From Drosophila pseudoobscura (lineage: Eukaryota; Arthropoda; Insecta; Diptera; Drosophilidae), in contig NC_046683.1 of assembly GCF_009870125.1 (NCBI RefSeq), positions 39,819,869 through 39,883,868 on the forward strand: 64,000 nucleotides of DNA, read 5' to 3'. Every line of letters starts with the position of its first letter. Positions within the stretch are counted from its first letter, which is position 1. The position numbers and the translations under genes are program-made. A model generated the notes under the pieces. The model was given only the letters and a program-made list of their open reading frames with translations. It ran no database searches and had not been told where the DNA came from. Below are positions 34,454 through 47,271 of the stretch, piece after piece.

Positions 34454-37400
34454 GGCGTCGGGTTCTTTTGCCTCCCTTTTCGCTTACACTTTTCTGCGAG
34501 GCTTCACTGCAATGAGAAATGGGGCAAGAATTTGGCCATTAAATGGAGATTCTCTGGGAACTAAGTGGGGATCTATATCCCCCCCTCCGATGGTCGTCAC
34601 TCATCTTTATATATGGCGTCGGCTATTTCCGCTTCCGTTTTGGTTTTTCCTGCCAACGCCCTGGGCGTTGACATATTTCTCCTCTCTTGAAGGCAGAGAA
34701 GCGAAAAGAGGAGCAGGAGCAGGAGCAGGAGTAGGTGTCTTTTTGCCTAATGGAAAACAATCTAAAAATGCCACAGAACGCTGTAGACCGCAGGAAGCCG
34801 GTGGCAGGTGGAAGGCGGCAGGCGGCACAGTGGGCTTTGTGGCAGGAACAACTGGTGCCCAAAGGCAAGGAGTACCAATAGAAGGAATTCTCCTGTGCCT
34901 CCACCAATTAATCGCTGAATGGTTCCGTGCATTCATTCGATTTCTGCCCCCCAACCGGCTGTCATCCGTAGTTTACCCTTTAGATATTTCCGCTCTTATA
35001 TTTTAGCACTCTGCTCTCTTCTGTGGCGTCTACTGTGCCCCAAGGCCAACATTTCATTTGCATTCCCTCTCTCTCCCTCTCCCTCTCCGTCTCGTGCGCC
35101 TGCTCCCCTCCCTCTGGCTCTCCTTCCCCGTTGCATGTCCTTCTGCTTTGTGTGTCATTATGCCTGGCTTATGCCACCTCTGCCTAGACGATTACAAGCG
35201 GGCGGCACCCAGTGCCTCTGTCCGTGTCCGTGTCCGAGTCCGAGTCCGTGGCCCAAAGGACTCTGCGGCCACAGTTCAGGCGAAAATCTGTTTGCCTTTC
35301 CGCTGCGCCTAGTGCCTGTATCTTGTATTCTTGTGCGTGCGATGGGTGCGATTCCTCATCCAGCAGCAACACCAGCAACACCAGCCACAGCACTGTGTCT
35401 CTGGCGTCGGGGCTTTCGAATATTTATGACATGGAAGGATAGTGCATCCTGCCTTCTTCCTTTGTCTGTGCTCTGTGTCCACTGTTCTGGGCCTTTCATT
35501 TTCTATCATTCAAGAATCCATCATTGGAGTATCCCTCATTCCCTATCTTTGCTCATTGTCTCCCAGCCTTGCCCACAGATGGAATGCCATTATCCATTAT
35601 CCCTTATCCACTGCGGCCACTGATGACAGCGGGATACGAGTGCCACCACATCCTCCAGGAGAACCCTTTCCCGCGCTCCTCTCCGCTTTAAAGCAAATTG
35701 CATGTCCAGCTCATTTCCTTGCCACAAAGCTCCTTCTGCAGCCTCTGGTACCTTCTGTCTTCTGCCCTCCGCCCTCTACAAACACCATCCCCTCGCCCGT
35801 GCACCATCCTCCATCCTCCCTTCGCATTCAGATCGCTTTAGTTTGTTTTAGTTGAATCAAAAAGTTGTGTGTGCAACATTTGCCTGTGTGGCTGGCAGCC
35901 AGCAGCAAGCAGTCGAGAGTTTTTCCTCAAGTGTTTTCCATTTCATTTGCATGCGCCGCCAACTTTGGCACACACACGCACATGCACACGCACATGCACA
36001 CGCACACAGAGGCAACAGAAACAACAGAGACACGAACTGAGATACACTCTTGCTGTGGCAGATGTTGCAACAAACAAACAACAAACAAGCTTTCAACCGA
36101 AAGGGTGAGAGTGTGCTCTGATGCCGCCGGGCTGTTGTTGCTGCACGTGAAATGTGCAGAGGAGGAGCGACTGGAGAGGGGGCCGGGGGACTGGTTGATT
36201 AACCCCCAAAAACTCTCTCGGCTTCATCTGATGAGGGAAAATCGGGTTCATGGCACTTCGAGGCACTTGGAGTCCGCATGCTGGATCCGCCCGGGAGATG
36301 GATCATTTATCATCCGAGCAAGAGTCTTCGGCCTCCACTTCACGTACCTTCACGTACCTTCACGTTCTGGGCTTTAAAAATTCTAAGACTGAAGCCCCGA
36401 AAAACGATTTGGGTCAATTTGCCATTAAGATACGCGTCATGGCTATGCGATTATTTGCTTCTTAAAAGCCAGAACAACAGCCAAAGACAGAGCCAAAGAC
36501 GGAGCCACAGCCAGAGGCAGGGCCAAAGACAGGGGCAACTTCTCGTCGCTTGTTCTGGTTGTTGGCCGCCGCTGGTTGTTTGGCTCTTAATTTGCTAGGC
36601 AAAACAGGTTCGATCTGTGAATGCCGGGGCGGGTTTGTGTGTCGGACCCAGAGACGATCGAGTGGCAAGCGGTACACAAATTTTAATGATGCCTTCGGTG
36701 GCGGTGGTGCTGCTGCTGCTGCTAGGTATTCGCTATTGGGTGTTCGGTGGCTACCAAAATGGGTCAATGAGCCTCAATGACTTTTACAATGACTCCAGCG
36801 ACAGAGCCAGAGCCAGAGCCAGAGGTAGAGGTAGAGGTGGAGGTAGAGTCTCTCCCCCCACCCCCCACCAAACAGCAATTAAACGGAAAACAGACCTCAA
36901 AGATTGATTTGGGATCTGGTGTTGGCTTTGGCTTTGGCTTGGGATTGGATTGGATCTCTTTCCCCCTCTGTCTTTCTCTGTTGGGGCTTCAGTTCAATGA
37001 TCTATGGGTTCAGGCCAGCGAGCGTTAGAACGGATGGAATATCAAACGGGAATGTGCCACGCGCGGTGGACTACAGTTACAGATTGATTGGAAGACTTGA
37101 TCGGAAACAGAGATCCCAGATCCGAGATGCAAGGAGTTCTTAATGGATACATCACAGCGATGTACATTCAAGATACTCTCAAAATCACTGCCAGAGAAAA
37201 GGCACAAGAAGATACTAACGTATCTCAGAGATACTACCTGGCCCGACAGCCCTTCTGCTGTGAAGACCAGCCCACCCTCTGTACGCCCCGACCATATCCC
37301 TTCTTCTGCTGATTCTATAATATTTGGGGATATCTGAAGAATATCCCATGCGATATAGCCCTCGCCGTCGGCCACAAACAGCAGCTAAGAATATCCATGA

Positions 37401-38060
37401 GATACTTGACTCCCGGGGAGGGTGAGTGCGAGTATCGCTGTGTTTATCTACGCGGCTCTTGCGGGCCTACGTAATATCTATAAATGCTGTCACATTCCGT
37501 TTATGATCATAACTCGTTTTTGTGGTGATTGTTTTTTGTGGCCCTCTGATTGATTTATGCTCGTGGCATAGAGAGAGAGAGAGAGAGATTCATTAGCATT
37601 CTATTTATAGACAGACGGGGACGTCTATTGTTGGAAGAGTGCACACTCGGCATACTACAGGTGGCACCGTCCGTCGGACAACTGCAAAGATGAGTCACCC
37701 AGAGAGGTAGCAGCATCGCAGTCGTTGGAAATCATCGTTAAATGCAAATCAGATACACATGTGTATCTATAGATGGGTGTCTGGGTCTGGGTCTGTGGCT
37801 GTGGCTGTGGCTGGGACTCTCCCCCCGAAGACGCCTCAAACTATTCATCCTCCATCCATCCGCTGGCCAAGACGTTGGGGCAGAGTCCGCCGAGTGCCCG
37901 AAGGCAGAGAGTGGAGCACAGACCTGGCTTGAAATTAAATTAAATGGAATGGGAGTAGAGTAAAGTAGAAAGAATCCAAATGAGTGCCGCAGCACAGAAC
38001 AGCGCACAAAGTGGCACAAAGATCCGTTCGATTGCTCGCACATCACACTTCACACGTCAC

Positions 38061-38303
38061 AGATACAGATACAGATACAGATACAAATACAGAGACAAAT
38101 GTATCTGTGTGAAGACAAAGCCAGCACCAACCCAAAACCAAACCAGGAAAAGTCGAACGAACGCATTTAAAATGCACGAGAAGACGCAAAGTGGCGCAAA
38201 TGAACTTAAGTATCTTTCGTGTGCCTGTGTATCTTACAGATACGCTGCTGCTGCTGCTGCTGGCAGCATATGTATCCCTGTATCTGTATCTGTATCTGTA
38301 TCT
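38061..38303. repeat. Inverted repeat of GATACA units
   Basis: A left arm at 38061-38085 (four AGATAC units) and a right arm at 38279-38303 (four TATCTG units) are perfect reverse complements over 25 bases, separated by 193 bases. A transcript could fold into a long-stem hairpin. Confidence 0.8.
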
Positions 38304-38455
38304 GTATCCGAATCTTCCGTTGCTGCCGCTGCGTGTGCGATTTTAATTCGCCTCACATCCTTTTATTTGCGTACGTGTGCGGCTGTGTTTCCGTGCCCCC
38401 AAAACACACACGAACAGTGCTGCTGCTGCAACACCACGTGGACCGGGGGATGGCT

Positions 38456-38480
38456 TCCCCTCCCCTCCCCTCCCCTCCCC
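38456..38480 (+). repeat. (CCCCT)n array
   Basis: Four to five perfect CCCCT units; G-quadruplex potential on the - strand. Confidence 0.9.
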
Positions 38481-39459
38481 GCCCCCACAACGATTGATAG
38501 CAAAATGATTTCTCAATATGTCGCCTAAGTTGATTTTCGGATGGCAAATGAAATTTTTGTGCTCCTGATGCTGCCGCTGCTCCTCCACCACGTTCTCGCC
38601 TCCCACAGATACATTTCGCAGACAAACACAGGCAAATTCTGAGAAAATTGAATTACAGATATTAAAGAAAATTATGGATGTACTCTTATGTATAGATCTA
38701 TGGCAACGATAAGAAGCGCAACATTAACAGATACATATGTAGATACTTCGCAAAGCGTGTTCACTGAAAAGATAGTTAAGTATCTGCCGAATTTATTCAT
38801 TATTTGTGGAGAAACATGTGAAAATCTTAAGCAAATATTTGGCAGTTCTCAGACGATTTCGGATGCGCCCTCGTTCCAAGTATCTTTCACAGATATGTGC
38901 CATAAGTCAATAGGTGTCTTGTGTATCTTTCAACCTTGCAAATCTGCTCCCCAACGAGACCCCCTCCCGGGGATCCCCGCACTGCTGTTAGATCGTACAA
39001 AAAGGTTGAGGAGACTCCATGCGAACCTCTCTATAAGAACGGTTTTCCCTGGCTAAAACTAAATCATTTGGGTGTCGTTCGGTGGCTTTTCCTCCGAGGG
39101 AATGGAGTACGTATCACTGTGCCACAGCGTGCCACTCGACACTATTTCTGAAGAACGTCTATCCATTCTTCTGGCTGCATTATATTCTATTCCAACCAGC
39201 CATGCATTATCAGAGAACTTGTGTTCCCCTTGTTCCATTCCCTTCTGTTTCCACCGCGCTCTATTCCCAAATGTTTCGGGCCGGGTTCTGGTCTGGCAGG
39301 CACGAACACTCGGCATATTGCCGAAAAAGAAACATTTAATTTCAATTACGAGGCAAACACCAAAAACTTGCGAATAATCACATGCACAAAATGTGTGTTC
39401 CACTGAATCGGATGCGATATCTAGATATAGGCGAGGCGGGTTCATGGCGAGGGGGTTAA

Positions 39460-39471
39460 GGGGGGGGGGGG
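39460..39471 (+). repeat. Poly(G) run, 12 bases
   Basis: Homopolymer of 12 G, with a nearby C-rich stretch at 39498-39516. Confidence 0.9.
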
Positions 39472-39621
39472 TTAAAGTGCTGCTGGCCTACCCATTAACC
39501 CCCACCCCCCCACCCCATCGAAATTCGGGTCGTAATGCAAAAAGCACTCTGATTATTCGGATTATATTTTTCGCGTTGGGGCTATTTATGGCTTTAAGTG
39601 GTGCTCTGGCTGTGGTGGCGG

Positions 39622-39628
<7 letters not shown>

Positions 39629-39653
<25 letters not shown>
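39629..39653 (+). repeat. (CA)n microsatellite
   Basis: Uninterrupted CA dinucleotides. Confidence 0.95.
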
Positions 39654-40603
39654 GCAAATGTATCTCATAAATTCAGCAACCCCCAGCAACAGCAACAACT
39701 ACAACTACAGCAAAAACAATCTGCAATTGTTGTCCGTGATTTAAAATTTATAACAATTAACAGCCAAACAACCAAACAACCAAACAACAGCCAAACAATG
39801 CGGCAAATTGTCAAAAGACATGAAACGGGACGGGCGATGGCCAATATGCAAATTGAAAAAAGGGCCCCCAATGCCTGCCGCCCTGCCGCCCTTCCGCCCT
39901 TCCGCCCGGCCGCCCTGCCCCCGTCCGTGTGCTCCTGCCGCAGCAGCAATTCTGTGTGCCGCAATACAAATGGGGCACTGGCCACGCCCACACGCCCCAC
40001 CCACTACTACGCCCAGAGCGGATGGCCCTTGTCCATCCACCAAAATGTTAATAATGCAGAATGGCCGGAGAAGCGGGGACCGAGACGCGGTGGATGGGCC
40101 CAAAAGAACTGCGGCACCACTCCAGACTCACGTTGAGATACTTTTGCCCGCATCCGCAGGATACTCATCCTCGGGAAGGCGGCGAGGAGCCATGGTCGGG
40201 GGGGCAAGCACTACTGCAGCAGAAATTCATTCATGAATGTCAGGGGCCATATGATTCGGGGATTCGAAGATTCCATTTGCCAAATAAACGAGCACTGGCG
40301 TGGAGTCTATAAGTCTATAAGTCCACATATATCTCCTCTTGACCAATGTTGAGGTGTAGACTAATAATCATACGAGTATAGAGGAGTGTCTCCTCTGCAG
40401 GAAACCCAAGCAACATTGGTGGCAAATAGAGGTTATCCGTTCATGGGCTTTGGGTACAGGTCTCCCAATCTGATCGATCGGATAATACTCTCAGATATGC
40501 ACTCTTTTGTTATGTCATTTCTGTTATCTTTATTCCAGGAATACCTTTCGATCTCTTCCTTTCTGGAGTAGCTATCATTCTTGACCTGTTTCGCCTATCT
40601 CTT

Positions 40604-40866
40604 ACGTTTGCTTACGTTACGTGTAAGCGTGGGCGTGGGCGTGGGCGTGGGGAGGCATGCTACTTGTGTGGCTGCTGTTGCGATAAGTACCACCCACCCG
40701 TCCATCCACCCACGACACCCCCCCACAAGTAAGTGGCGTTCCACGTCGTACGATTGGATGCTGTAGCTGTAGAGCTGTAGAGCTGTAGAGCTGTAGAGCT
40801 GTTGGATGTATCTGCAAGATAGTTGACATTACGTGACTGCTGATAAATTACGTCAGCTGCTTACGT
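40604..40866. promoter_or_regulatory. Cluster of ACGT-core (bZIP-type) motifs
   Basis: ACGT starts at 40604, 40614, 40619, 40743, 40831, 40850 and 40863, in contexts TTACGTTT, TTACGTTACGTG, TTACGTGAC, TTACGTCA and TTACGTAAC. The last three resemble CRE or PAR-bZIP (Vrille/Pdp1) sites. About one would be expected by chance in this length. Confidence 0.35.
40760..40802 (+). repeat. (GTAGAGCT)n 8-bp array
   Basis: Four perfect units after a related GCTGTA pair; each unit contains the palindrome AGAGCT/AGCT. Confidence 0.9.
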
Positions 40867-42537
40867 AACCGAATAATGCCAACAATTGCCGCAAAGAGAG
40901 GGATATAGGGAGGGAGCGAGAGGCAGAGGCAAAGCGCACGACAATTCCTTGACCCACAGCACATCTTGCCTCCCTCCGCCCGCCTGCTCCTACCACAACT
41001 CCTCGTGCTAGTATCTGCATCTCGTATCTTTTGAGTTGTATCTGTAGCTGTAGCTTTAGCTGTGACTGTATGGCGCATCTTCTTCTCCGACTGCTTCTAC
41101 TGCTTCTACTGCTGCTGGTAACCCATTATGGCAATTTGCAGGGGGAGCAGCATCAACTCCTCCACACACACACCCACACATGTGGCAGTGTGGCAGCGTG
41201 GCAGCGTAGCAGCGTGGCAGGGGCACACACAGCAACGCAAACGCAATTGGGAAACAATTTCAACGAGAAGCAAATCAACGTTTATCCCGAGACAAAACCC
41301 CCAAAAGCCCGGGAAATCGAAAGGTGCAAGGCCGATGAGCAGAATACCCTAAAATATCGGTATTCGCCAGAGAAAATGGCATGCAGCAGCGCTCCTCGGT
41401 CGGTTCTGCCTGTAATATTTGTAGTCCGAATGGTATGTGTAATTCCATCTGTAAATGCACATATCCCTGGCTCTTCTTTCCTGTGTTCCTGTTTGCTACG
41501 CGTCCCGCAGAAGCGCCCATCGGTAGGTAATGCCTTCAATATAGTTTCTGTAGTTCTGTATTCGAAGTGAGATCATCATCTATTCAGCAGTGCCTCTCGG
41601 TGTTAATTTGTACAATAAATTCAGAGAATCTATAGCTATAGCTATTCCATCTGTTCCATCAACTGTTTCCGTGTCAGGCGGATAGATATAGAGGGATTCC
41701 GTTCCTTCTTATCGAATGGGACTCGCCTCACCGCAAAAGGGTATTCCATGTGCTGAAAAAGTGCAAAAAAGCTGAGGAAAAACGTTGGGCCGCACGTTGT
41801 CTATAAATGCGACACGAAATGTTTAGCTTTGGCTGTTGCATGCCACTGAAATCAGTGCTGGGAACATGCAACATGCAGCACAGCAGCAGCCCAAAGACTT
41901 GCGAGAGGAGAGTCCGCCCTCTTGTCTGCGGGGCGGAGAGTCGGCGACGGAGACTCGGCAGAGAGTCGTTGTGGACTCTTGCGTATTTGATTTTCTTGTC
42001 ACGTTCCAGCTAACAACATAAGGAAGCAGTCAAATGCTAGGCTGGTGGCATGGTGGCACGGTGGCATGGTGCCTGTCTGACAGTCGTCGAGTCTCAGTCT
42101 GAGTCGTCCCCTGAGCGACAGTCGCTCCTCGCTCCTCGCTCCTCGCTCCTCCCTCCTCCCTTCAGTGGAGTAGAATCGCAGTCTCGAGGTCTCTTTTGCG
42201 AGTTGTCAACGGCATTTGAATGACGCATACAGAAAGGGACACGGCAAAGACAGACAGACAGACAGAGAGACAGAGAGACAGACACATGGCGTATCTGTAA
42301 GTTCTCGTCTCGCTGTCAGTCATTTGGGCTCTGACTTTGATTGCAATGCGCCAAGGATGCTGCTGCTGCTGCTGCTGATGCTTCCACTGATGTATCCACC
42401 GACAGTTTGTCCCACTGCAGGTTCCAGTGCCATCCTCCGTTCAACATGCAACGTGCAACGTGCAGCAGGCAACGCTTCAGCTAACATTTGCCGAAAATTG
42501 TCAAGACGCTGTGTGTGACATGCGGGAGAAATGCTGT

Positions 42538-42553
42538 GGGGGGGGGGGGGGGG
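42538..42553 (+). repeat. Poly(G) run, 16 bases
   Basis: Homopolymer of 16 G. Confidence 0.9.
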
Positions 42554-42713
42554 ATAGTGGGGCAATGAACGAATCTCCCCCTCTCTCTCCCTCCCCCTGC
42601 CATGCCTCTGCCGCTTAATGTGGCGGCAATAAGTCAATAGATTCCGTTCTTCTGCGGCAGGTGCTAAGCCCCCTCGGGCGCCAGCAGCATCAGAAGGGCG
42701 GGGGCTGGGCGTT

Positions 42714-42902
42714 ACGTTCTCTATTGACGTGAGACAATTACGTGAACAAATTGCAAAATACTTGTCTGCAAAATCGCAGGAATGCAGCGAACGATGGCAG
42801 CGGCTGTGATAGCGACATGTGATAGGCGTCCGCCGATTGCTTCGATTTTTGATCACGATTACGCCACGTAAGAGAATGACGTTGGGACGCACTACGTGAC
42901 GT
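42714..42902. promoter_or_regulatory. Second cluster of ACGT-core motifs
   Basis: Seven ACGT cores in 189 bases (42714, 42727, 42740, 42866, 42879, 42894, 42899), including ATTGACGTGA, ATTACGTGA, ATGACGTTG and CTACGTGACGTTG. This is a denser group than the one at 40.6 kb. Confidence 0.35.
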
Positions 42903-43597
42903 TGAAATTAAATTATTATTGTAGTCCTGGAGGCAGTCCCTATAATTAAGCGCTTGAGCGGGGGACTCCCGGGAGGACCCCCCTTTGTGGTGTTTTCCAT
43001 TCGTTGGCTCGCAGGCGTGCAATGAAATGTTGTGCTTACTATCTCTGTCCTTGGACACTTTCTTTGGATGCATTTGGCTCTTGCTTATGCGTTGTTACCC
43101 GTTTTTCTGGCTGCATTTCATGCATGTCATCATACTTGTAGAACAGTGAATCCGATCAGCCTCGTTTGTCGATCGCCAGCACAACCATGAAAACGAGAAC
43201 GATAAACAGACACGAAGGTGGCATTGCTCTTCGGTTCAGCAGAACGATCAACAGAGCCACGTTGTCCAACGAGCACGAAGTGGTAGCACTGGCAGATTGG
43301 CAGCACTGGCCGCATGCCAGTATGGCGAGAACTATTTGCAAGACTATTTTTCGCTTAATTATTGTACAGTCACAACAAAATGCACTACGCAACGTAGGAA
43401 AAATACGTAAAGTAACATAACGCACTGTCCTAATGACAAGCGAATGCCTTTTAATTGCCAAAAACAATGAATTCATGGAGAAATGGCACCGTGTGACACT
43501 ACCACGCAAATGGAAGCCATTTCGTTTGTCGGTGAGAGAGAGAAGCGCCAACAAAGACAGTGGCAGGAGAGCTAAGAGCTCAGAGCACACAGCAACA

Positions 43598-43614
43598 GGG
43601 GGGGGGGGGGGGGG
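43598..43614 (+). repeat. Poly(G) run, 17 bases
   Basis: The longest homopolymer in the window. Confidence 0.9.
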
Positions 43615-45150
43615 CGGTGCCTGCACCTCTCACCCCTCACCAAAAGGCACACCCCGTTTTGTGGGGCCAGCACTGCTCCCCTCCGCGCCTCCGTGGCAGG
43701 GGGCAGGCGCGCGTCTGTGAGCGAAGTTCCCTTCTTTTGAGGGTCCGGCAGAGATCCTCCGCTGAAGTCCAGTTTCGGTTCATTTTGAGTTTTCATCTTG
43801 GAAAAGTTTTGTGGCGCAGGCGGAGGCGGAGGCGGAGGCTGTGTTCGGGTCTTACTTTTCTTTCATTCTTGGTTGCGGGCTCGGCTTTGGCGCTGCCTTT
43901 GTAGCCCGCGTGTCAGGCACAGTGGAACGGGGTGGCATGGGGCGCAGAAAGTGAGGCATGGGGCACACCAACAGTAAGCCACCGAGCCGACCGCCCGCTC
44001 TCCTTCCCTCCTTTCCGTGCAATTTGCATATGGAATTTATGCTTTTGATGGCAACGATGGCGATGCCCGGACCCAAAGTCAACTGCATGTTAATGAAAGC
44101 CAAATGCAAAAGCAACCTACCATCCCATCGCATCCGCCAGGCGGCAGCATCAGCAGGGTCCCCCTGCCACCAAGCCACCATGCCACCTTCTGCTGGGCCT
44201 TCGTCTGCAAGCAAACTGCTACCCCATGCCCCATGCCCCACCATTGCTGCATTCTGCCTGACCCACGACGCGACTTTGTCATGCCGCCATGCATATTTGA
44301 AAAGCGAAACAGAACAGAAAAGTTCAAGGATTGCAGCGGCCGTCGTTGTCGTGTCGTGAGCTTAGATTATGTGCAGATTTCAGGTAACCCCAAAAGGCAG
44401 CAAACAGCAAACAGAAACAGAAACAGAATCGGGGGCACTGAGGCACGGATGAGCGTAAGGAATGTCGCACACAGAAAATGCTGGCCAAGGAAGGATGCAG
44501 AAACAAGAGCTTCAGTCTCTACCACGGCAGAGAGTCTCTAGACGGCAGTTCCAATACAAAATGCATGTCGTGTGCGTGACAAAGTCTCCCCGACTAGGGC
44601 TATTGCTTTGTATTTACTTGTTGTGGATCACTTCATGAGAATCTTTGGGAAAAAAGCTGCAACGAGGGCATCTTACGAGTGAATGCCAGAGTTGAATGCA
44701 TCGATTCCTCGAAACAATCGAAACAAGAGCAACCATCGAGTGGCACCACATGGCAGCAGAGCAGATCTGCCGCAACGTTTGACATTTCTTAGAACCTTTT
44801 TGTTGCGACCAATTGTGGCCAACCAACCAGTCTCAGACCTCTCTATCTGCCACTCCATTCCACGTCCAATGTCCAGTGTCCAGTGTCCAGTGTCCACTGG
44901 CGATCAAAGCGGAGCGCAGAGACCACCCACCCCCGCAACGGAGTGCTGGGTACTGGATGGAGTTTTGCCTTTCACTTGCTGCCAGCTCCATGCCCCATGC
45001 TGCAAGCTGTGGCCGCAGAGCCACAAAACCATGCAAAATGTAACGGGCCATGGAAGTCGTTCGTCACTTGACGACAAACATCCAATTAAGCCATAAAAAT
45101 CTTAATTTAATTATTTGCCACACGAACAAAAAGAGGGGCAAGAACCCCAG

Positions 45151-45155
45151 AAAGA

Positions 45156-45190
<35 letters not shown>

Positions 45191-45191
45191 G
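45151..45191 (+). repeat. (GA)n tract
   Basis: About 40 bases of nearly pure GA with one GACAGA interruption; a potential GAGA-factor tract. Confidence 0.9.
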
Positions 45192-46793
45192 GATTCACAG
45201 AGAGCGTACTGCACTCCGGAGATGCGAGTCGGGATGGAGTCGTCTCGCAGCTGCGCTGCCATTCGGCGTTTTGCCATTCACAAACTGCACTCACATTCGC
45301 ATTTGCTGCAGCAGCCGCAGCCGCAGCCGCAGCAGCAACTTCAACTCCGATGACGACAACAAACGACAACGATTTATGGTGGCCGGTTTTTCTTCATTTA
45401 GGCTTCAAACTCCAGCTCCCAGCTCCCTGCTCCCAGCTCCCTGCTCCCAGCTCTCAGCTCCAAGAGCCAGCCCCCGGCAAGCAGCAGCAAGAAGCAGTCG
45501 AGCGAGCGAGCAGCAGGCATGATGCATTTTTCATGAATTAGTTCGCATATAAAAGTCAAATGCAGTCCATGGCCTGCCATGCCGTGGAGGAAGGAGGGCA
45601 GGAGGAGAAGCAGCAGCAGCCGCAGCAGCAGCAGGATGGGGGGCAACGACTGGAACTGGAGCTGGAGCTGCTTGCTGGAGGCGCATAAACAGATTTTGTG
45701 GCAGAAACACAGCCACAGCCACAGAAACAAGAAACAAGAAACAACAAATTCAAGCCGCACAAAAAAATGCAAGCAAACGAGCGGCAGAGAGGGAAACTGA
45801 AAGGAGTTTTTGGCGAGCAACCAAATCAGAGATGGTCGCGTGAGGGCACGCAAATATCGTATACAGACAGAGGATTTGCTGAGAGGGGGGCCTACCGCAA
45901 GAGCCTGCTGAAACCGATCTGGGGATCCTATTACTGAACATATTTTGGAGTGGATTTCACATGGAATCCACAGTATTCGAAAGCTGAACTCACGCCAGAG
46001 TTGACTCCTTTCGAACCTTTGGAATCACTTCCAATACGCAAAGGCAAAGAGATGACTGAGAAACGAATGAAGCCTGAGACTGGGAGCCCCGACTCACTGG
46101 AGGCTACTTTGAAGGAGTTCAAGACTATATCACATGGAGTAGCCCATGGAGCATCCCGCTCGTGTCACGAGCTCATCTCCAGCTAAGGCGACGGCACTGC
46201 CTGTGCCAGTGGCACCTGCCCCTGTTGATTTTTCGCTGCATAATTAATGAAATGAAAGCAGCTTGCCCCACGCTCCCCACGCTCCCCAAGCTGCCCATGC
46301 TCCCCATTACCTCCTGTTTGTCCGCTGTCTAGGCCATAAATTAGATGATGCATGAGTCGAGTGTCAGTGTGTGTTTGCTCGGGGCGGGGAACAATGGACA
46401 GAGCGGGGAGCCTGGGGAGCCTGGGGAGACCCGGGAAGACCCAGGGAGAGAGATAATGTGCAGCCGATAATGCGAATGGGCCCCGGGCAACGTGTGGCAG
46501 GGTCAGCGGCTGTGCTATCCCCCCAAAAGACCAACGCCAACAGATAAAAGATAAAGAAATCAAAGAGAACGAAACACCGAAAAACTCCGACCCAAAAAAA
46601 CCAAACAGGACCTGCACAACACAGCAGCCTCCATTCGAAAGGCTGCCGTCAGCGTTATAAACCGAAACGTTTAATGCGAGGGGAGGCAGCAGCACGAGCA
46701 GCACGAGCAGCACGAGCAGCAGCATGTTGTATGCCCCTTGTGCCCCCTTGATGTGCTGTTGCTTGATGTCCAGATTGTTGCAGGATTGTTCAT

Positions 46794-46838
46794 TGTGTGT
46801 GTGTGTGTGTGTGTTGTGTGTGTGTGTGTGTGCGTGTG
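46794..46838 (+). repeat. (GT)n microsatellite, interrupted
   Basis: About 45 bases of GT with one TT and one GC interruption. Confidence 0.95.
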
Positions 46839-46973
46839 GGATGGATGCTTGTTGTTTTGGCAGCGACAGTCGGGAGGGGGAGTGGATGATGTGTGCCCGT
46901 TGGCCATTTCATGGGCTGCCACTTGAGAGCAGGAGACCGGAAAGGAACGGACAGGAAAGGGAGGGAATCGGAG

Positions 46974-47020
46974 CGGGGTACCGGGGTGCAGGGGTACCGG
47001 GGTACCGGGGTACCGGGGTA
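46974..47020 (+). repeat. (GGGGTACC)n 8-bp array
   Basis: Five units, one varied to GGGGTGCA. Each contains the palindrome GGTACC. Confidence 0.9.
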
Positions 47021-47255
47021 GTGCACACTGAACGGAACATTGAACAACTTAAAATACAATAAATAGGCTTAAATATTATATATATTTGATAAGAACAGAT
47101 TTTCGGGATTCTGGAATACAATCCACCCGCAAAAGAGGGCATCCGAGAAACATTGGAACAATGAGAGGGAACCAATGGAATGGAACACCAAATGTTATGC
47201 ATTTTCAAAGAGGGAATCCATAGAATGGAACAAAAGTGCACCGGAACAATTGTGA

Positions 47256-47271
47256 GGGGGGGGGGGGGGGG
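47256..47271 (+). repeat. Poly(G) run, 16 bases
   Basis: Homopolymer of 16 G. Confidence 0.9.

Larger units (their letters stand above)
34480..46700. other. Long gene-free region, first part
   Basis: About 12 kb with no recognised exon. Frames of 100-250 codons occur (for example 39393-40136 +, 42320-42892 -, 46183-46725 -), but they are driven by microsatellites, C-rich or CAG tracts and lack domains. The region is rich in CA, GATACA, CAG, ACGT-core and poly(G) motifs, some listed separately. A very long intron or an intergenic regulatory domain are both possible. Confidence 0.45.

Noticed and set aside
42320..42892. 190-codon - strand frame
   Set aside because: Runs through the poly(G) tract and CTG repeat, giving Pro and Ser runs; no support.
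43156..43626. 156-codon - strand frame
   Set aside because: Its N-terminal proline run comes from poly(G); hydrophobic stretches without a family pattern.
46183..46725. 180-codon - strand frame with a leucine-rich, signal-like start
   Set aside because: The leucine run comes from a CAG-type repeat and the rest lacks any domain.
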